The notes beneath the pieces are model-generated. The model was not told the origin of the DNA, ran no database searches, and saw only the letters and a program-made list of their open reading frames with translations. Below, one piece after another: positions 12,557 through 26,121 of a DNA stretch of 64,000 nt. This DNA comes from Balaenoptera acutorostrata (Eukaryota > Chordata > Mammalia > Artiodactyla > Balaenopteridae), in NCBI RefSeq assembly GCF_949987535.1, contig NC_080071.1, positions 21,909,032-21,973,031 of the forward strand, read 5' to 3'. The translations under genes were made by a program, and so were the position numbers. Every line of letters begins with the position of its first letter. Positions within the stretch are counted from its first letter, which is position 1.

Positions 12557-15500
12557 ATGGTAATAGGAACATACATATCAGTAATTACCTTAAACAAAAA
12601 TGGATTAAATGCTCCAACCAAAAGATACAGGCTCGCTGAGTGGATACAAAAACAAGACCCATACATATGCTGTCTGCAAGAGACCCAATTCAGACCTAGG
12701 GACACATGCAGACGGAAAGTGAGGGGATGGAAAAAGATATTCCATGCAAATGGAAATCAAAAGAAAGCTGGAGTGACAATACTCATATCCAATAAAATAG
12801 ACTTTAAAGAATGTTACAAGAGACAAGGAAGGACACTACATAATGATCAAGGGATCAATCAGGAAGAAGATATAACAATTATAAATATATATGCACCCAA
12901 CATAGGAGCACCTCAATACATAAGGCAACTGCTAACAGAGATAAAAGAGGAAATCGACAGTAACACAATAATAGTGAGGGACTTTAACACCTCACTTACA
13001 CCAATGGACAGATCATCCAAACAGAAAATTAATAAGGAAACACAAGCTTTAAATGGCCCAATAGACCAGATAGATTTAATTGATATTTATAGGACATTCC
13101 ATCCAAAACCAGCAGATTACACTTTCTTCTCAAGTGCACACAGAACATTCTCCAGGATAGATCACATTTTGGGTCACAAATCAAGCCTCAATAAATTTAA
13201 GAAAATTGAAATCATATCAAGCATCTTTTCTGACCACAACGCTATGAGATTAGAAATCAATTACAGGGAAAAAAAGTAAAAAACACAAACACATGGCAGC
13301 TAAACAATATGTTACTAAATAACCAAGAGATCACTGAAGAAATCAAAAAACACCTAGCAACAAATTACAATGAAAACATGATGATCCAAAACCTATGGGA
13401 TGCAGCAAAAGCAGTTCAAAGAAGGAAGTTTATAGCAATAGAAGCCTACCTCAAGAAACAAGAAAAATCTCAAGTAAACTATCTAACCTTACACCTAAAG
13501 GAACTAGAGAAAGAACAAACAAAACCCAAAGTTAGTAGAAGGAAAAAAATCATAAAGATCAGAGCAGAAATAAATGAAAGAGAAACAAAGAAAACAATAG
13601 CAGAGATCAATAAAACTAAAAGCTGGTTCTTTGAGAAGATAAACAAAATTGATAAACCATTAGCCAGACTCATCAAGAAAAAGAGGGAGAGGACTCAAAT
13701 CAATAAAATTAGAAATGAAAAAGAAGTTAGAACAGACACCACAGAAATACAAAGCATGCTAAGAGACTACTACAAGCAACTCTATGCCAATAAAATGGAC
13801 AACCTGGAAGAAATCGACAAATTCTTAGAAAGGTATAACCTCCCAAGACTGAACCGGGAAGAAAGAGAAAATATGAACAGACCAATCACAAGTAATGAAA
13901 TTGAAACTGTGATTAAAAATCTTCCAACAAACAAAAGTCCAGAACCAGATGGCTTCACAGGTGAATTCTATCACACATTTAGAGAAGAGCTAACACCCAT
14001 CCTTCTCAAACTCTTCCCAAAAACTGCAGAGGAAGGAACACTCCCAAACTCATTCTATGAGGCCACCATCACCCTGCTACCAAAACCTGACAAAGATACT
14101 ACAAAAAAAGAAAATTACAGACCAATATCACTGATGAATATAGATGCTAAAATCCTCCACAAAATACTACCAAACAGAATCCAACAACACATTAAAAGGA
14201 TCATACACCATGATCAGGTGGGATTTATCCCAGGGATGCAAGGATTCTTCAATATAGGCAAATCAATCAATGTGATACACCGTATTAACAAATTGAAGAA
14301 TAAAAACCATATGATCATCTCAATACATGCAGAAAAAGCTTTTGACAAAATTCAACATCCATTTATGATAAAAACTCTCCAGAAAGTGGGCATAGAGGGA
14401 ACCTACCTCAACATAATAAAGGCCATATATGACAAACCCACAGCAAACATCATTCTCAATGGTGAAAACTGAAAGCATTTCCTCTAAGATCAAGAACAAG
14501 ACAAGGATGTCCACTCTCACCACTATTATTCAACATAGTTTTGTAAGTCCTAGCTATGGCAATCAGAGAAGAAAAAGAAATAAAAGGAATACAGATTGGA
14601 AAGGAAGAAGTAAAACTGTCAGTGTTTGCAGATAACATGATACTATACATAGAGAATCCTAAAGATGCCACCAGAAAACTACTAGAGCTAATCAATGAAT
14701 TTGGTAAAGTAGCAGGATACAAAATTAATGCACAGAAATCTCTTGCATTCCTATACACTAATGACAAAAAATCTGAAAGAGAAATTAAGGAAACACTCCC
14801 ATTTACCACTGCAACAGAAAGAATAAAATACCTAGGAATAAACCTACCTAAAGAGACAAAAGACCTGTACGCAGAAAACTGTAAGACACTGATGAAAGAA
14901 ATCAAAGATGAGACAAACAGATGGAGAGATATACCATGTTCTTGGATTGGAAGAATCAATATTGTGAAAATGACTATACTACCTAAAGCAATCTACAGAT
15001 TCAATGCAATCCCTATCAAATCACCAGTGGCATTTTTTACAGAACTAGAACAGAAAATCTTAAAATTTGTATGGAGATATGTAAGACCCCAAATAGTCAA
15101 AGCAGTCCTGAGGGAAAAAAACGGAGTTGGAGGAATCAGACTCCCTGACTTCAGACTATACTACAAAGCTACCGTAATCAAGACAATATGGTACTGGCAC
15201 AAAAACAGAAATATAGATCAATGGAACAGGATAGAAAGCCCAGAGATAAACCCACCCACCTGTGGTCAACTAAACTATGACAAAGGAGGCAAGGATATAC
15301 TGTGGAGAAAAGACAGTCTCTTCAATAAGTGGTGCTGGGAAAACTGGACAGCTACATGTAAAAGAATGAAATTAGAACAGTCCCTAACACCATCCACAAA
15401 AATAAACTCAAAATGGATTACAGACCTAAATGTACGACTGGACACTATAAAACTCTTAGAGGAAAATGTAGGAAGAACACTCTTTGACATAAATCACAGC

Positions 15501-16389
15501 AAGATCTTTTTTGACCCACCTCCTAGAGTAATGGAAATAAAATCAAAAATAAACAAATGGGACCTAATGAAACTTAAAAGCTTTTGCAAAGCAAAGGAAA
15601 CTACAAACAAGACGGAAAGAAAACCCTGAGAATGGGAGAAAATATTGGCAAATGAATCAACGGACAAAGGATTAATCTCCAAAATATATAAACAGCCCAT
15701 GCAGCTCAATATTAAAAAAAACAAACAACCCAATGCAAAAATGGGCAGAAGACCTAAATAGACATTTCTCCAAAGAAGACATACAGATGGCCAAGAAGCA
15801 CATGAAAAGCTGCTCAACATCACTAATTATTAGAGAAATGCAAGTCAAAACTACAAAGAGGTATCACCTCACACCAGTTAGGTTGGACATAATCAGGAAA
15901 TCTACAAACAAAAATTGCTGGAGAGGGTGTGAAGAAAAGGGAACCCTCTTGCACTGTTGGTGGGAATATAAATTGATACAGCCACTATGGAGAACAGTAT
16001 GGAAGTTCCTTTAAAAACTAAAAATAGAATTACCATATGACCCAGCAATCCCACTACTGGGCATATACCCAGAGAAAACCATAACTCAAAAAGACACATG
16101 CACCCCAATGTTCATTGCAGCACTATTTACAATAGCCAGGTCATGGCAGCAACCTAAATGCCCATCAACAGATCAATGGATAAAGAAGATGTGGTACATA
16201 TACAGAATGAAATATTACTCAGCCATAAAAAGGAACGAAATTGGGTCATTTGTAGAGACGTGGATGGATCTAGAGACTGTCATACAGAGTGAAGTAAGTC
16301 AGAAAGAGAAAAACAAATATCGTATATTAACGCATATTATGGAACCTAGAAAAATGGTACAGGTGAACCAGTTTTCAGGGCAGAAATAA
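12557..16389 (+). pseudogene. L1 copy 1 ORF2 (endonuclease-reverse transcriptase), broken
   Basis: The first block (12,557-13,279) has the endonuclease motifs CCLQET, NIYAPN, the [13 protein letters not shown] segment and SDHNAM, but carries a compensated frameshift near 12,810. The second block (13,309-14,472) begins the reverse transcriptase, and the third (14,556-15,629) continues it. The catalytic FADD motif reads FADN here (near 14,629). Stops or frame changes occur near 13,277, 14,470, 14,534 and 15,627, and the C-terminal cysteine region is in further short frames to about 16,389. Not functional. Confidence 0.9.
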
Positions 16390-16575
16390 AGACACAGATG
16401 TAGAGAACAAACGTATGGACACCAAGGGGGGGGAAATGGCGAGGGTGGTGGTGGTGGTGGTGGGATGAATTGGGAGACTGGGATTGACATGTATACACTA
16501 ATATGTATAAAATGGATAACTAGTAAGAACCTGCTGTATAAAAAATAAATAAAATTCAAAAAAATAAAAAATAAA

Positions 16576-19489
16576 ACAGGCACTACATTGTAAGGTGCTC
16601 TCAGAGAGCCCTGGTTTTATAAATGTGACATTCCAGACAGTAAAAAAAAAAAAAAAAAAATTGATGGCAAGGCTGCGTTCCCACCAATTCTCTCATATAC
16701 ATGGTTAATGTGATTGGTTGTGTCTGTTCCCAAATCCATTTATGCCAGTTGTACTAGGTATTTTAGTTTTATAGTTTAATTAAATTTTGAAGCAAAATCT
16801 GAGTATAAAAAGAGAATTCTTTTATGAAAACTAAAAGCTTTGCAAAGACTCAATAAAGGCGAATAGCTAAAAATTCTGTTGTTGAGCAAGACAATTATAA
16901 ATATTGGGGAAAATTATAAAAAATTAGGGCTTTGCACTCAGATTGGCTTACAGATATCTTAAAATTTTCACTCCACTAAAGACCATGAAACCAGTGATTT
17001 TGAAGAAAACCTTATGGATATGCTTTATGCACGAGACCAACAGGAAGCCATACTGAAATGAATGATACTGTCCCTATACCAAGACATTTGTGGGTAAATG
17101 TATATTTATGTGTTCTAATGAAAAATTAAATGTCTATGCTACCTATGCATCTATCACTTTTTATGATTCCTTGCTGTAACTGATATTTTTGATTCCCTAA
17201 CTAGAGATCCCAACTGAGTCAGTTAAAAGTGCTTCATATGCAGTATGAGTAATGATAATAACTACAGGATAATTATAGGGGCTACCCCCCATGGAACTAC
17301 ATTTTTTAACAAATTCAGTTTATTATTAGAATGGAACAGGAAATTTACTTACTAATATGCAATTACAGATTATCTTCTAAAGCAAAAGATAAACAAATTG
17401 GTCTTCTTGCTCAATATCTCTCTTTTCTCTCTCTAAACTTCCCTTGGGGAGTATAAATTGAGGTACCAACTCCAGGGAGTTTCTACTGAGTGCCAGTGTC
17501 ACCAGGCTCTCTGATCCTTCCCTGTCGCCAGGAGGCGCTGCTTCACTCAGATGCACCCCTTGTTGGGCAGTGAGCAGAGAGACTGCTTTTCCTTTGCACC
17601 TTTAGGTGTCACAGGGAGTGAAATGGGAATAAAACAATTTTGGGTCCAACCAGAGGAGCCCTTGCTTGAAGACTGCAAGTGCTGATGGCTTGGGTAAACA
17701 CTGCATCTGTTCAGGGATGCTCAATCTTGAACAAATTTCTCAGTTTCCACAGAATCAAATTTTTAATCAGGAATGCCAAAGCTTTTGGTGACACATGAGG
17801 TAACACCCCTGTTAAGTTCCCATTCCTCCCTAATCCTTTCAGTGTGTTTTTCCTGATTCTGCCTTCTGTTCTGGGTCTTCCTCTCTAACCAAACTCTATA
17901 GGGGTAAGACTCCTGCTGATTCCTACGTCTTTTGAGTTGGGTTTCCAGCTCCTGCAAAGCTCCACTGTCTGAGAAGGTGAAGAGTAAAGTTTAAACAACC
18001 TCCTGGGGACATGACCTCATAAGTTGGGACTGAAGGAGCTCAGGTTAATTAATAAACTACCGAACAGAAACAGTAATAAAGTCGCAATTTCAGGGTTGGG
18101 GGAGGGGCAGAAAAATATGAAAAAGGTCCTTTAATAATTTGCCATATTAAATTCAAAATATTTGGAAAATACCCAGGATAATATATAATGCTTGAATTTA
18201 ATGTAAATGAGAGAGTTAGGAGAAAAGAGAAACAGAAAATGGCATTTTATATTAGTTTTAAAAATCAATTTCCATTATTAAATAGAAGCCTGGGAAAAAA
18301 TTGAAAATGGCATAGATCAGGATGTCTTTTTTTTCTTTTTCAAAAAAAAAAAGTTATTGCTACTCATAATTACAAGAAAAGGATGACAATATTTTAAATG
18401 AGTAAACTTTGGCCCATCGTGCTCACTTCATGGTGTGAAGAAAACAGCACTTGAATGATTTTTTCCCTTAATTTGTTCTAAATTACAGCAAAGTGCTCTG
18501 CAAGAAGCAAGTGCTTGTGTTAATTAACTCTGAGTAAAGAAGGTCACTGGTATACATAGTACTCATTTTGTGGCTTTAGTTATAGATTTTCTTTTGCAAT
18601 TAGAATTCTTCATTAGGCTTTATAAACACATGCAGATTTTCACTTTTTTATCTAGCATTTTAGATTTAGGCACATTGTTATCTTTCTCTAAAAAACTTTA
18701 AAATTGCAACAGTACTAATGGAATTGACTTAAGAAATAAAACATATGGTTCAACATGTTTATAAGTACACCTAAAATATTAACCTTTTATATAAGCCTGA
18801 ATATTATAGCTGAATTTTTAAAACTGCATACACTATTGTACTTCAAATTTTACAACATAAAAATGAACAAATCCGAGTTTTCAGTCATTTTATATTGAGT
18901 TGTAAACATCAGAGATAAGATTCTAAATGCTGTAAATTCTTGTAAGTAATCCAAGATACCAAAAGTTTCATCAGGCTTTAGAGAACCATGAACAGCTAAG
19001 TCAATGTTTCTAAAATAGATATAACTTTTAAGTGTTTATTTCTAATGTTCAATTATAAAAGCTTTAGGTTTTTTTTCAGTATAAGCCAATATTTTTATGC
19101 CTAAGAATTAAAAGAGAGCCGTAATGTGTGTTAATTATGTTGCTCATATAACACGTGATATAATATAGATTTTTAAACTGAAATTGTTTATGGAAGTAAA
19201 TAATAATGCCATGGTATGATCAGCAATGCAGATTTACTCACCCTTTCCATTCCACTCCAGTAATAACTAGGAATAACTATAAACAAGTTGGCTTTAAATA
19301 GATTTAGCCCTAGTACAAAGGTAATAATGTATGCCATTCTTGTGATTGTCTTTTTTCTGAGGATTCAAAAGTTAAGTGTATGTTAATTAGGTACATCTTT
19401 TCTTCATTATTGGCCCAGAACTAAAAACTTTCTTTCTGACTCAAAAAGATATCAAAGAAATCTGTTTTATCTAAAATTTTCTACTATTT
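16576..19489. other. Intergenic, no gene seen
   Basis: AT-rich sequence with an A-run near 16,642-16,660 and no recognised gene or young repeat. Confidence 0.5.
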
Positions 19490-19735
19490 AATAGGCACTG
19501 CTCTCTCTGTCAAGCTTCTTTCTCTACCTGACAGAATTAATCAGTACCCTTTTTTTCTGATTCTTTTCATCTTGTTAATATTTGTATTGCATTATATTAC
19601 ACTTATTATTTACATATTCCTCTTCCTCTAAGACGTCATGAGCACAGAGATGGGGTTTTGTTCATACTGCCAGCTCCAGAACCTAGGGCCCTCTCTGGGC
19701 CACTGTAGACTCTCAATAAATGTTTACTGATCAGA
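19490..19735 (+). mobile_element. LINE-2 3'-end fragment
   Basis: 'tgagcacagagatggggttt', 'ccagctccagaacctagggc' and the terminal 'actctcaataaatgtttact' are typical of an L2 3' end. Confidence 0.65.
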
Positions 19736-19841
19736 ATTGCTTATCAATACACTGAAGTGCTGCCCATGTATATAATAGTGCTTGTCAGACATGCCAAAGG
19801 ATGTTAGACTTCCCATCTAGGTGTTTCTTCTTTAAATCAGG

Positions 19842-20045
19842 GATCAGCAAACTTCTCCTGTAAAGGGCGAGAGGTAAATACCATAGGATTGCAGGCCATT
19901 CAGTCTGTGTTGTAACCACTCAACTCTGCTGTTGTAGCCTGGAAGTGATCCTACACAATGAGTGAATGAATGAGGATGGCTGTGTTCCAATAACTTTACT
20001 TACAAAAACAGGCAGCAGGCTGGATTTGGCCCTGCCAATTGCTGC
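19842..20045 (+). mobile_element. Old non-autonomous hAT-type DNA transposon fragment
   Basis: It reads atcagcaaacttctcctgta at one end and gctggatttggccctgccaa at the other, with gctgtgttccaataacttta between. This is a widespread mammalian MER element of the hAT-Charlie group. A second copy on the other strand lies at 27.5 kb. Confidence 0.75.
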
Positions 20046-20656
20046 TCTTTATCGTTGTTTTGAGGGATGGAGGAAGAGGGAATAAAGATTCCAACCATGT
20101 ATAGTAATAATCACCACAAAGTTTCTTATAAATGTTGGCAATAAGAATTTTGATGGATGTAACATTTTGAAATATCTCCCAATGCTTGTTCCCGAAGAAC
20201 AAAGAGGAAACTTAGCAAGTTTTGTTTTTTTCCCCTTCTGTACTTTGTCTACCATGAAGACTAAGCCATTAGGTTGTAGTGGATAAGCAGGAGTGAGAGC
20301 ATTAGGAGTGCTGATAAGACACTATGGAGGCGAAATAAAAGAGGAACATAGAGGCCAGAAAGCAAATAGAAGTAACCGTGGCAGACAGCAAGACGTATGT
20401 TTGTCCAAATCCTCCAGCGGGTGAGCTGTTATAGGCAGATTGAAGAAAAGTTGGGTTTTTCTTCCTTCTCATTTGGGGCAGGAGAAAAGAATGTCATACA
20501 GCAGTAGTCCTCAAACATTTTTGCTTGCATACTTCCTAAAAGAATTTTGAAAAAAATGTATATCGCTTCCTACATTTCTAATTTGACATCTAAAATTTTT
20601 TATAATTAGGATGCAATTTTCATCAAATTATAATGACATTTAAAAGTAAACACGTC

Positions 20657-20951
20657 GGGCTTCCCTGGTGGCGCAGTGGTTGAGAATCCGCCTGCCAATG
20701 CAGAGGACACGGGTTCGAGCCCTGGTCTGGGAAGATCCCACATGCCGCAGAGCGGCTGGGCCCGTGAGCCACAATTACTGAGCCTGCGCATCTGGAACCT
20801 GTGCTCCACAACAAGAGAGGCCGCAATAGTGAGAGGCCTGCGCACCGCGATGAAGAGTGGCCCCCGCTTGCCACAACTAGAGAAAGCCCTCGCACAGAAA
20901 CGAAGACCCAACACAGCCATAAATAAATAAAAAAATTAAAAAAAAAAAAAA
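20657..20951 (+). mobile_element. CHR-type tRNA-derived SINE, with 15-bp target-site duplications
   Basis: It starts gggcttccctggtggcgcag, contains the B-box-like acgggttcgagccc, and ends in an A-rich tail. Exact 15-bp duplications (aaaagtaaacacgtc) lie at 20,642-20,656 and 20,952-20,966. The perfect duplication suggests a fairly recent insertion. This family marks cetaceans and close relatives. Confidence 0.95.
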
Positions 20952-21004
20952 AAAAGTAAACACGTCATGTCACCCTTTCAATATAGCCAGTGGAATCTAA
21001 TATC

Positions 21005-22620
21005 ATAGCAGATTTTTAACTTTTTATTTTGAAATAATTTTAGATTTACAGAAAATTTGCCAACACAGTACAGAGAATTCCTATACACCATTCACCCAAC
21101 TTCCTCTAATGGTACATATATAAACATAGTACAATCATTAAAACTAAGAAGTTAATACTGATACAGTACTACTAACTATAGATTTTAATTTCATATTTTT
21201 CCATAACGTGCATTTTCCATTCCAGGATCCAATCCAGAATTCTACTTTGCATTTAGTTGTCATGTCTCCTTATTCTCCTCCAATCTGTGACATTTCCTCA
21301 ATCTTTCCTTATCTTTCATGACCTGGACACTGTTGAAGTCATCAGTTATTTTGTGTAATGTTCGTCAATTCGGATTTGTCTGATATTTTTTATTGTTAAA
21401 TTGGGATTATACATTATTTTGGGGTGGATACCAAAAAAGTCATGTGCCCTTCTCAGGGCATCATACTAGAGGATACATGATGCTGATGTGGCTTATTGCT
21501 GCTTAAGTTAACCTTGATTACGTGATTAAAGAGTTTTCTCCATTGTAAAGTTAGTACTTTCCAGTTGTAATTAATGACTATTTTGGAGGCAGTATTTTAA
21601 AGCTATGAAAATTTCCCATTTCTCCTTAAATGTTCATCCACGAATTTTAGCACCCACTGGTGGATCTTGCCTGTAACTATTACTGTTGTGTTTTCCTAAT
21701 GGTGATTTTTCTCTCTTTCCTTCTACATTTAAAAAAAAAAAAAAAATTAATTAATTAATTATTGGCTGTGTTGGGTCTTCGTTTCTGTGCGAGGGCTTTC
21801 TCTAGTTGCGGCGAGTGGGGGCCACTCTTCATCGCGGTGCGCGGGCCTCTCTCTGTCGTGGCCTCTCTTGTTGCGGAGCACAGGCTCCAGACGCGCAGGC
21901 TCAGTAGTTGTGGCTCACGGGCCCAGTTGCTCCGCGGCATGTAGGATCGTCCCAGAGCAGGGCTCTAACCCGCGTCCCCCTCATTGGCAGGCAGATTCTC
22001 AACCACTGCGCCACCAGGGAAGCCCCTTCTACATTTTTAATTGGGATTCTTCTGTAGAAAAGAACTGTTGCTCCTCCCCGATTTACTTATTTATTCATTC
22101 ATTTATTTATTTACATTAATATGGATTCATAGGTATTTATTCTATGCTTAAAATCCAATACTATTTTTATTTTGTTTCTCAAAGTGTTCCAAATTTGGCC
22201 ATTGGGAACTCCTTCAGGTTAGTCCTATGTCCTTTGGACATGACCCCATCTTTTTGTAAGCATTTCCTTACTTTCTAGCATCACAAGGTATTTCAGTTTC
22301 ATCTTGTATTTTTCCTGCCCCAGACCTGGAATCAACCACTTCACCAAGGAGACCTATTTCTTTTGATTGGTGATACCATGATAATTTGAATTCGATCACA
22401 GTCTATTTAAAGATAGAAACACACAGAAACAAGCTCTTAGCAGTCAGAGATTCTTGTTTCTTTTTCTGTTTAGTCTTGTTTTTCCATTCTAATCTCCACA
22501 CGGAATTTTATCCTAATATCTTTATTCTTGAAACTATTTTTTTCATTTCCTTGCCATATTTTCCTGTAGTAAAATATGTATATAAGTTAAAATTATTTTT
22601 AAAAATTTCCCTGTGAACAT
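21005..22620 (-). mobile_element. Old L1-like fragment, interrupted by the minus-strand SINE
   Basis: The plus strand carries the run tttttattttgaaataattt followed by aattcctatacaccattcacccaa-like sequence, which I recognise as the antisense of an ancient mammalian L1 region. It includes 'gggcatcatactagaggata' near 21,460. The SINE at 21,731-22,024 splits it. Orientation and right-hand limit are estimates. Confidence 0.5.
21731..22024 (-). mobile_element. CHR-type SINE, minus strand, with 12-bp target-site duplications
   Basis: Same family as the 20.66 kb copy, in the opposite orientation (3' tail at 21,731, head at 22,024). Exact duplications ccttctacattt lie at 21,719-21,730 and 22,025-22,036. 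It inserted into an older L1-like fragment, which resumes on the far side. Confidence 0.95.
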
Positions 22621-25600
22621 AGGCAGTGTTATACATTTTCTTCTGTATTGAGTTGCCATTTCAATTACTATCAGCACACAGTTGATCAGACCAACATGAA
22701 TATATTACAATGGTTAATAAATAATCAGTATATATAAAACTAAAATGGTATAGGTAATGCATCTCTTAATGAAATGGATGTATCATAGAAGAAATTAATT
22801 AATATTAATTAAAAATTGCTAGAATGAGCCAGGATTCAGCATGAATTCCATTCCCCCACTCCCTTTCTTTTGTAGCTATATGTGCTGAGAAAATCTGGCA
22901 GAGATTGCTGGGGCTCACTGTAGTCCATTATCCTCTCCTTCCTGAGCACACCGGGAGACCTCCCAGACTTCCTTGCAGTTAGGATGGACCCTGTGACTAA
23001 CTCTGGCCAATGACATGTGAGTGGAAGTGCCATGTTTTGTTTCTAGACCCAGAAACTTGAGTTCTCTACTCCTTTTTAAAATGACTATCAATTTTGCCTG
23101 TTACTCTTTCACTTACGGGCACCTTGCTTTACCTGGCATACAAAGTAAGGTTTGGAAAAATAAAACATTGTTAATTTTATCATACTTTTGTTGATACTAC
23201 TTTTCTATTAAAATGTCTTTATATTAATACATGTTTTAATCAGAACACTGGAGTTGCACATATAGTTCATCCAGTTTAATGAAAATGTTCATCATAAAAC
23301 TTAATTGGTAAAGCCAATCTTCATTGTCAAAGAAATGATCCAAATAAGACAATGTTCAAAAAAGTCTGATTTCATTTTTCAATTCAAATAAGCATGATAA
23401 TACTCATCCCCAAAGCTCAGTTAAAAATCTAAGATAAATAAAGCGCGAAGTTTTGCCATGAGCTCTTAGCCCACATAAAGTAACACATCAGGGTCTTATC
23501 AATAGTTGCACTGTCTTTACTTTGCTTTCCCTAGATTTTCTCTCCAGAAATAGTCTTTCATAATAGACAGGGGCTGGATGAGATAAAGTTTCAAAGGAAG
23601 GCAGTTATCTTTCCTGCTGTTTATATATATATACACACACAATGCATATTAATTTAGACTATCCTAACATGGGGCAAAATAACCTTTTTCTAATTCACCA
23701 CTTCATCCTTAACAGAAAAATGTATGAAAACAGAGGAAGACATGAGAATTTACATGCGTTTATAAATTCCTTTGTTAAAAGAAGTTTCACTGACATTATT
23801 ATTTTGAAATTTTGTCTTTGTCTGTTGCCATGGAGGATTTTACCAAGAGAAGGCATCATCATAATATTTGGAGTAAAAGACATGTCTTTATTTTTTTTGA
23901 GGTAGAAAAGGACATTTCTACCAAAAGAGGTGGGAAAGAAGAACCAGCATGACACCTTGATCTCAGGCAAGTCAATTCTAAGAAAGAATATATATAAAGG
24001 TTAATGAGTCTGGAAACTGAGCTCCTTAAAAATATCCATGCCCCTGTATCCCTTGGAAGTCTTTATGTATCCACAGGGTGCATATTCTCAATTTAAAGAC
24101 TGCTAACTTAGAGAATGTATTTCAATAGCCCATGGAAGCTACATAATTAATTGAAGATAGATCTCTAACTTCTTCTGTCAGGCAGAGGTAGGGGACCCAC
24201 TGAGGAAACCAAGGCCTTAGGAGATGGAGGACCTACTATTTAGGAGGAGCCTGGACCCATGAATAACTGAATAGAGCAAAGTCTTCCTGCAAGCCCATGT
24301 TGGTGTGGATGAAAAATAAACCTTTGCTGTGTTAAGCCAATGAGATTTTGGGATTGTTTGGTCCCATATTAAGCCTCCCCTGACCAAGGGAGTAACTGAT
24401 AGTGCTGCAGAGGTGACATGGCCTTATTGCCAAGAACTGTAATGTCCAGGTAGGGAATTGAATGGGAGTCACAGCCAGGGATAAGGCAATGCCAGGGAAA
24501 GCCAGGATGGGGCCAGTCCAAAGAGACTAGACTACAGGTTACACCAGATACAGACTTCATAGAGACGCCAGTAGAATTCCCAGGTGTGGGCCAGACAACT
24601 ACCATCAGTGGACACCAGATAACACAGCCACAGTCAGTTATCACCTACTCCCCCCCGTACCACAAGGACAAAACAAGTTCTCATACATCCAACCACCATT
24701 TTGAGGAGGGAATGGAAACTCCGGAAGACTGAATGTTTATCTAATGAGACCATGTAATGCACCCTTGATAGGGAGTGGAACTTTCAATAGAAGAAACATT
24801 TAATCTGAAAGAAGACTGTTGGAATTGGAAGAGCCCAATATACCTTCAATTGGAAAAATCCAAGAGTTTCTATTACTCAGAGTTATAGAAAATAATTGAC
24901 TGTTTTTTGGAGGGGGCACATTAATTATGTGTGAATGAGTTTGTGACCCTGCTACTTTTTTTTCATGTATAGCATGAAATCTAGCTCAGATTAAAAACTG
25001 TTGTGGAAGAAAGTTTTTAAAAGTGCACGTATATGAATAAAACAGAGTATTTCAGTAATTCCTATTTCTGAAATTTCAGTAATGGGAAGCAGCGCATGAT
25101 CTGTCCATTAGGATGTGGTTCAATACTAAATGTCAAAGTACAGAGCACTGACAAGCAGTACAGTTTTTTTTCCTGCAAAACCACTTTAGTAATGACATAC
25201 TTTGTCAAATTTTTGTGTGACTGACTATTCAACTTCAATATACCTTGACTGGAAGGATAATTGATTAGCAGTTTTTACCAAGTCCACTAAAAAGAACAGA
25301 CCTTTAATTTCACTTGACAGATGATTAAATTGAGCTTTTATAACATCTGGTTAGTCCAACCCAATTTTCTTTTGAGTCATAAATATACAACTGTCACATA
25401 ATGTAATATCTTAAAAAAAAATGAAGTCCCCAAACAAACAAAATTGTGGAAGTAGATTGTCTCAGTGTGTAAACTGCACACCAGTAGCAAAGAGCTACTT
25501 TTGGAAGCTGTATTAACTGTTTCAGGCCGCAAGGACTTCATTCTTAGGACAGGTTCTTCAAATTGTGTTTCTAATGATGATAGTTTTCCACTTAGAAACT

Positions 25601-25659
25601 TATACTTTCTCCCAAGCTCCATCTTGTGACTACTTGCCACCAGTTTTGAGGCAGCTGGT
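22621..25659. other. Intergenic, downstream of PLA2R1, no gene seen
   Basis: Old repeat-like text occurs near 22,890-23,030 ('ctggccaatgacatgtgagt') and 24,300-24,360 ('tgttaagccaatgagatttt'), both LTR-like, but I could not classify them. No gene. Confidence 0.4.
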
Positions 25660-25890
25660 TGTAATAACTAAAATTCACACTCTAGGGAGACTCCCCCAGT
25701 TTCTCTCTATCACAGGACCTTACTTAATTTTCATGACCACCTGCTATTTTCTTCTTATGCATTTCTTTACTGGTTTACTCTTGGTTTTCCTTCATTCGAA
25801 AATAAGTGCTCGCCCCAATACCTCCAATTTCTAGAATGGCTCTTGGTTCTTAACAGGAACTCAATAAACATTTACGCAATGAGTAAACTT
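25660..25890 (+). mobile_element. LINE-2 3'-end fragment (probable)
   Basis: A weak L2-like order ending 'aggaactcaataaacattta'. It lies downstream of the PLA2R1 stop and could be inside an extended 3' UTR. Confidence 0.4.
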
Positions 25891-26121
25891 TTGAACATTG
25901 ATTATGAAGTCCTTTTTCTTTATAAGAAATTAATGAAGGAAGATCAAATCTGTGAGTTTTAATTTATGGATAGTATCATACTTTTAATCATTTTTTACTG
26001 ACTGCATGAACTAGCCCAATGCAAATGGAGTTGGTTCCCCCAAACCCTAGTTTACTCAATAGAACTCCCCAAATAAACTCCTTTATAGAGCAAAGGTATC
26101 TAGATTACTACTGGAGAGTAA

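Larger units (their letters stand above)
10673..16575 (+). mobile_element. LINE-1 copy 1, full-length but defective
   Basis: About 5.9 kb on the plus strand. It begins gagactggttcaagatggcg, the L1 leader, and ends in an A-rich tail (aaataaataaaattc...). It carries a GC-rich 5' UTR, remnants of ORF1 and ORF2, and a short 3' UTR with a polypurine run and (GGT)n near 16,430-16,462. It matches copy 2 (51.6-57.5 kb, minus strand) along essentially its whole length. I could not find a convincing target-site duplication. Many frame breaks show it is inactive. Confidence 0.95.

Noticed and set aside
12557..15629. Intact, active L1 ORF2
   Set aside because: Several stops and frameshifts and the FADN active-site change rule out function.
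20657..22024. tRNA genes, because of tRNA-like B-box sequence
   Set aside because: The tRNA-like parts are the heads of CHR SINEs with A-rich tails and target-site duplications, not functional tRNA genes.
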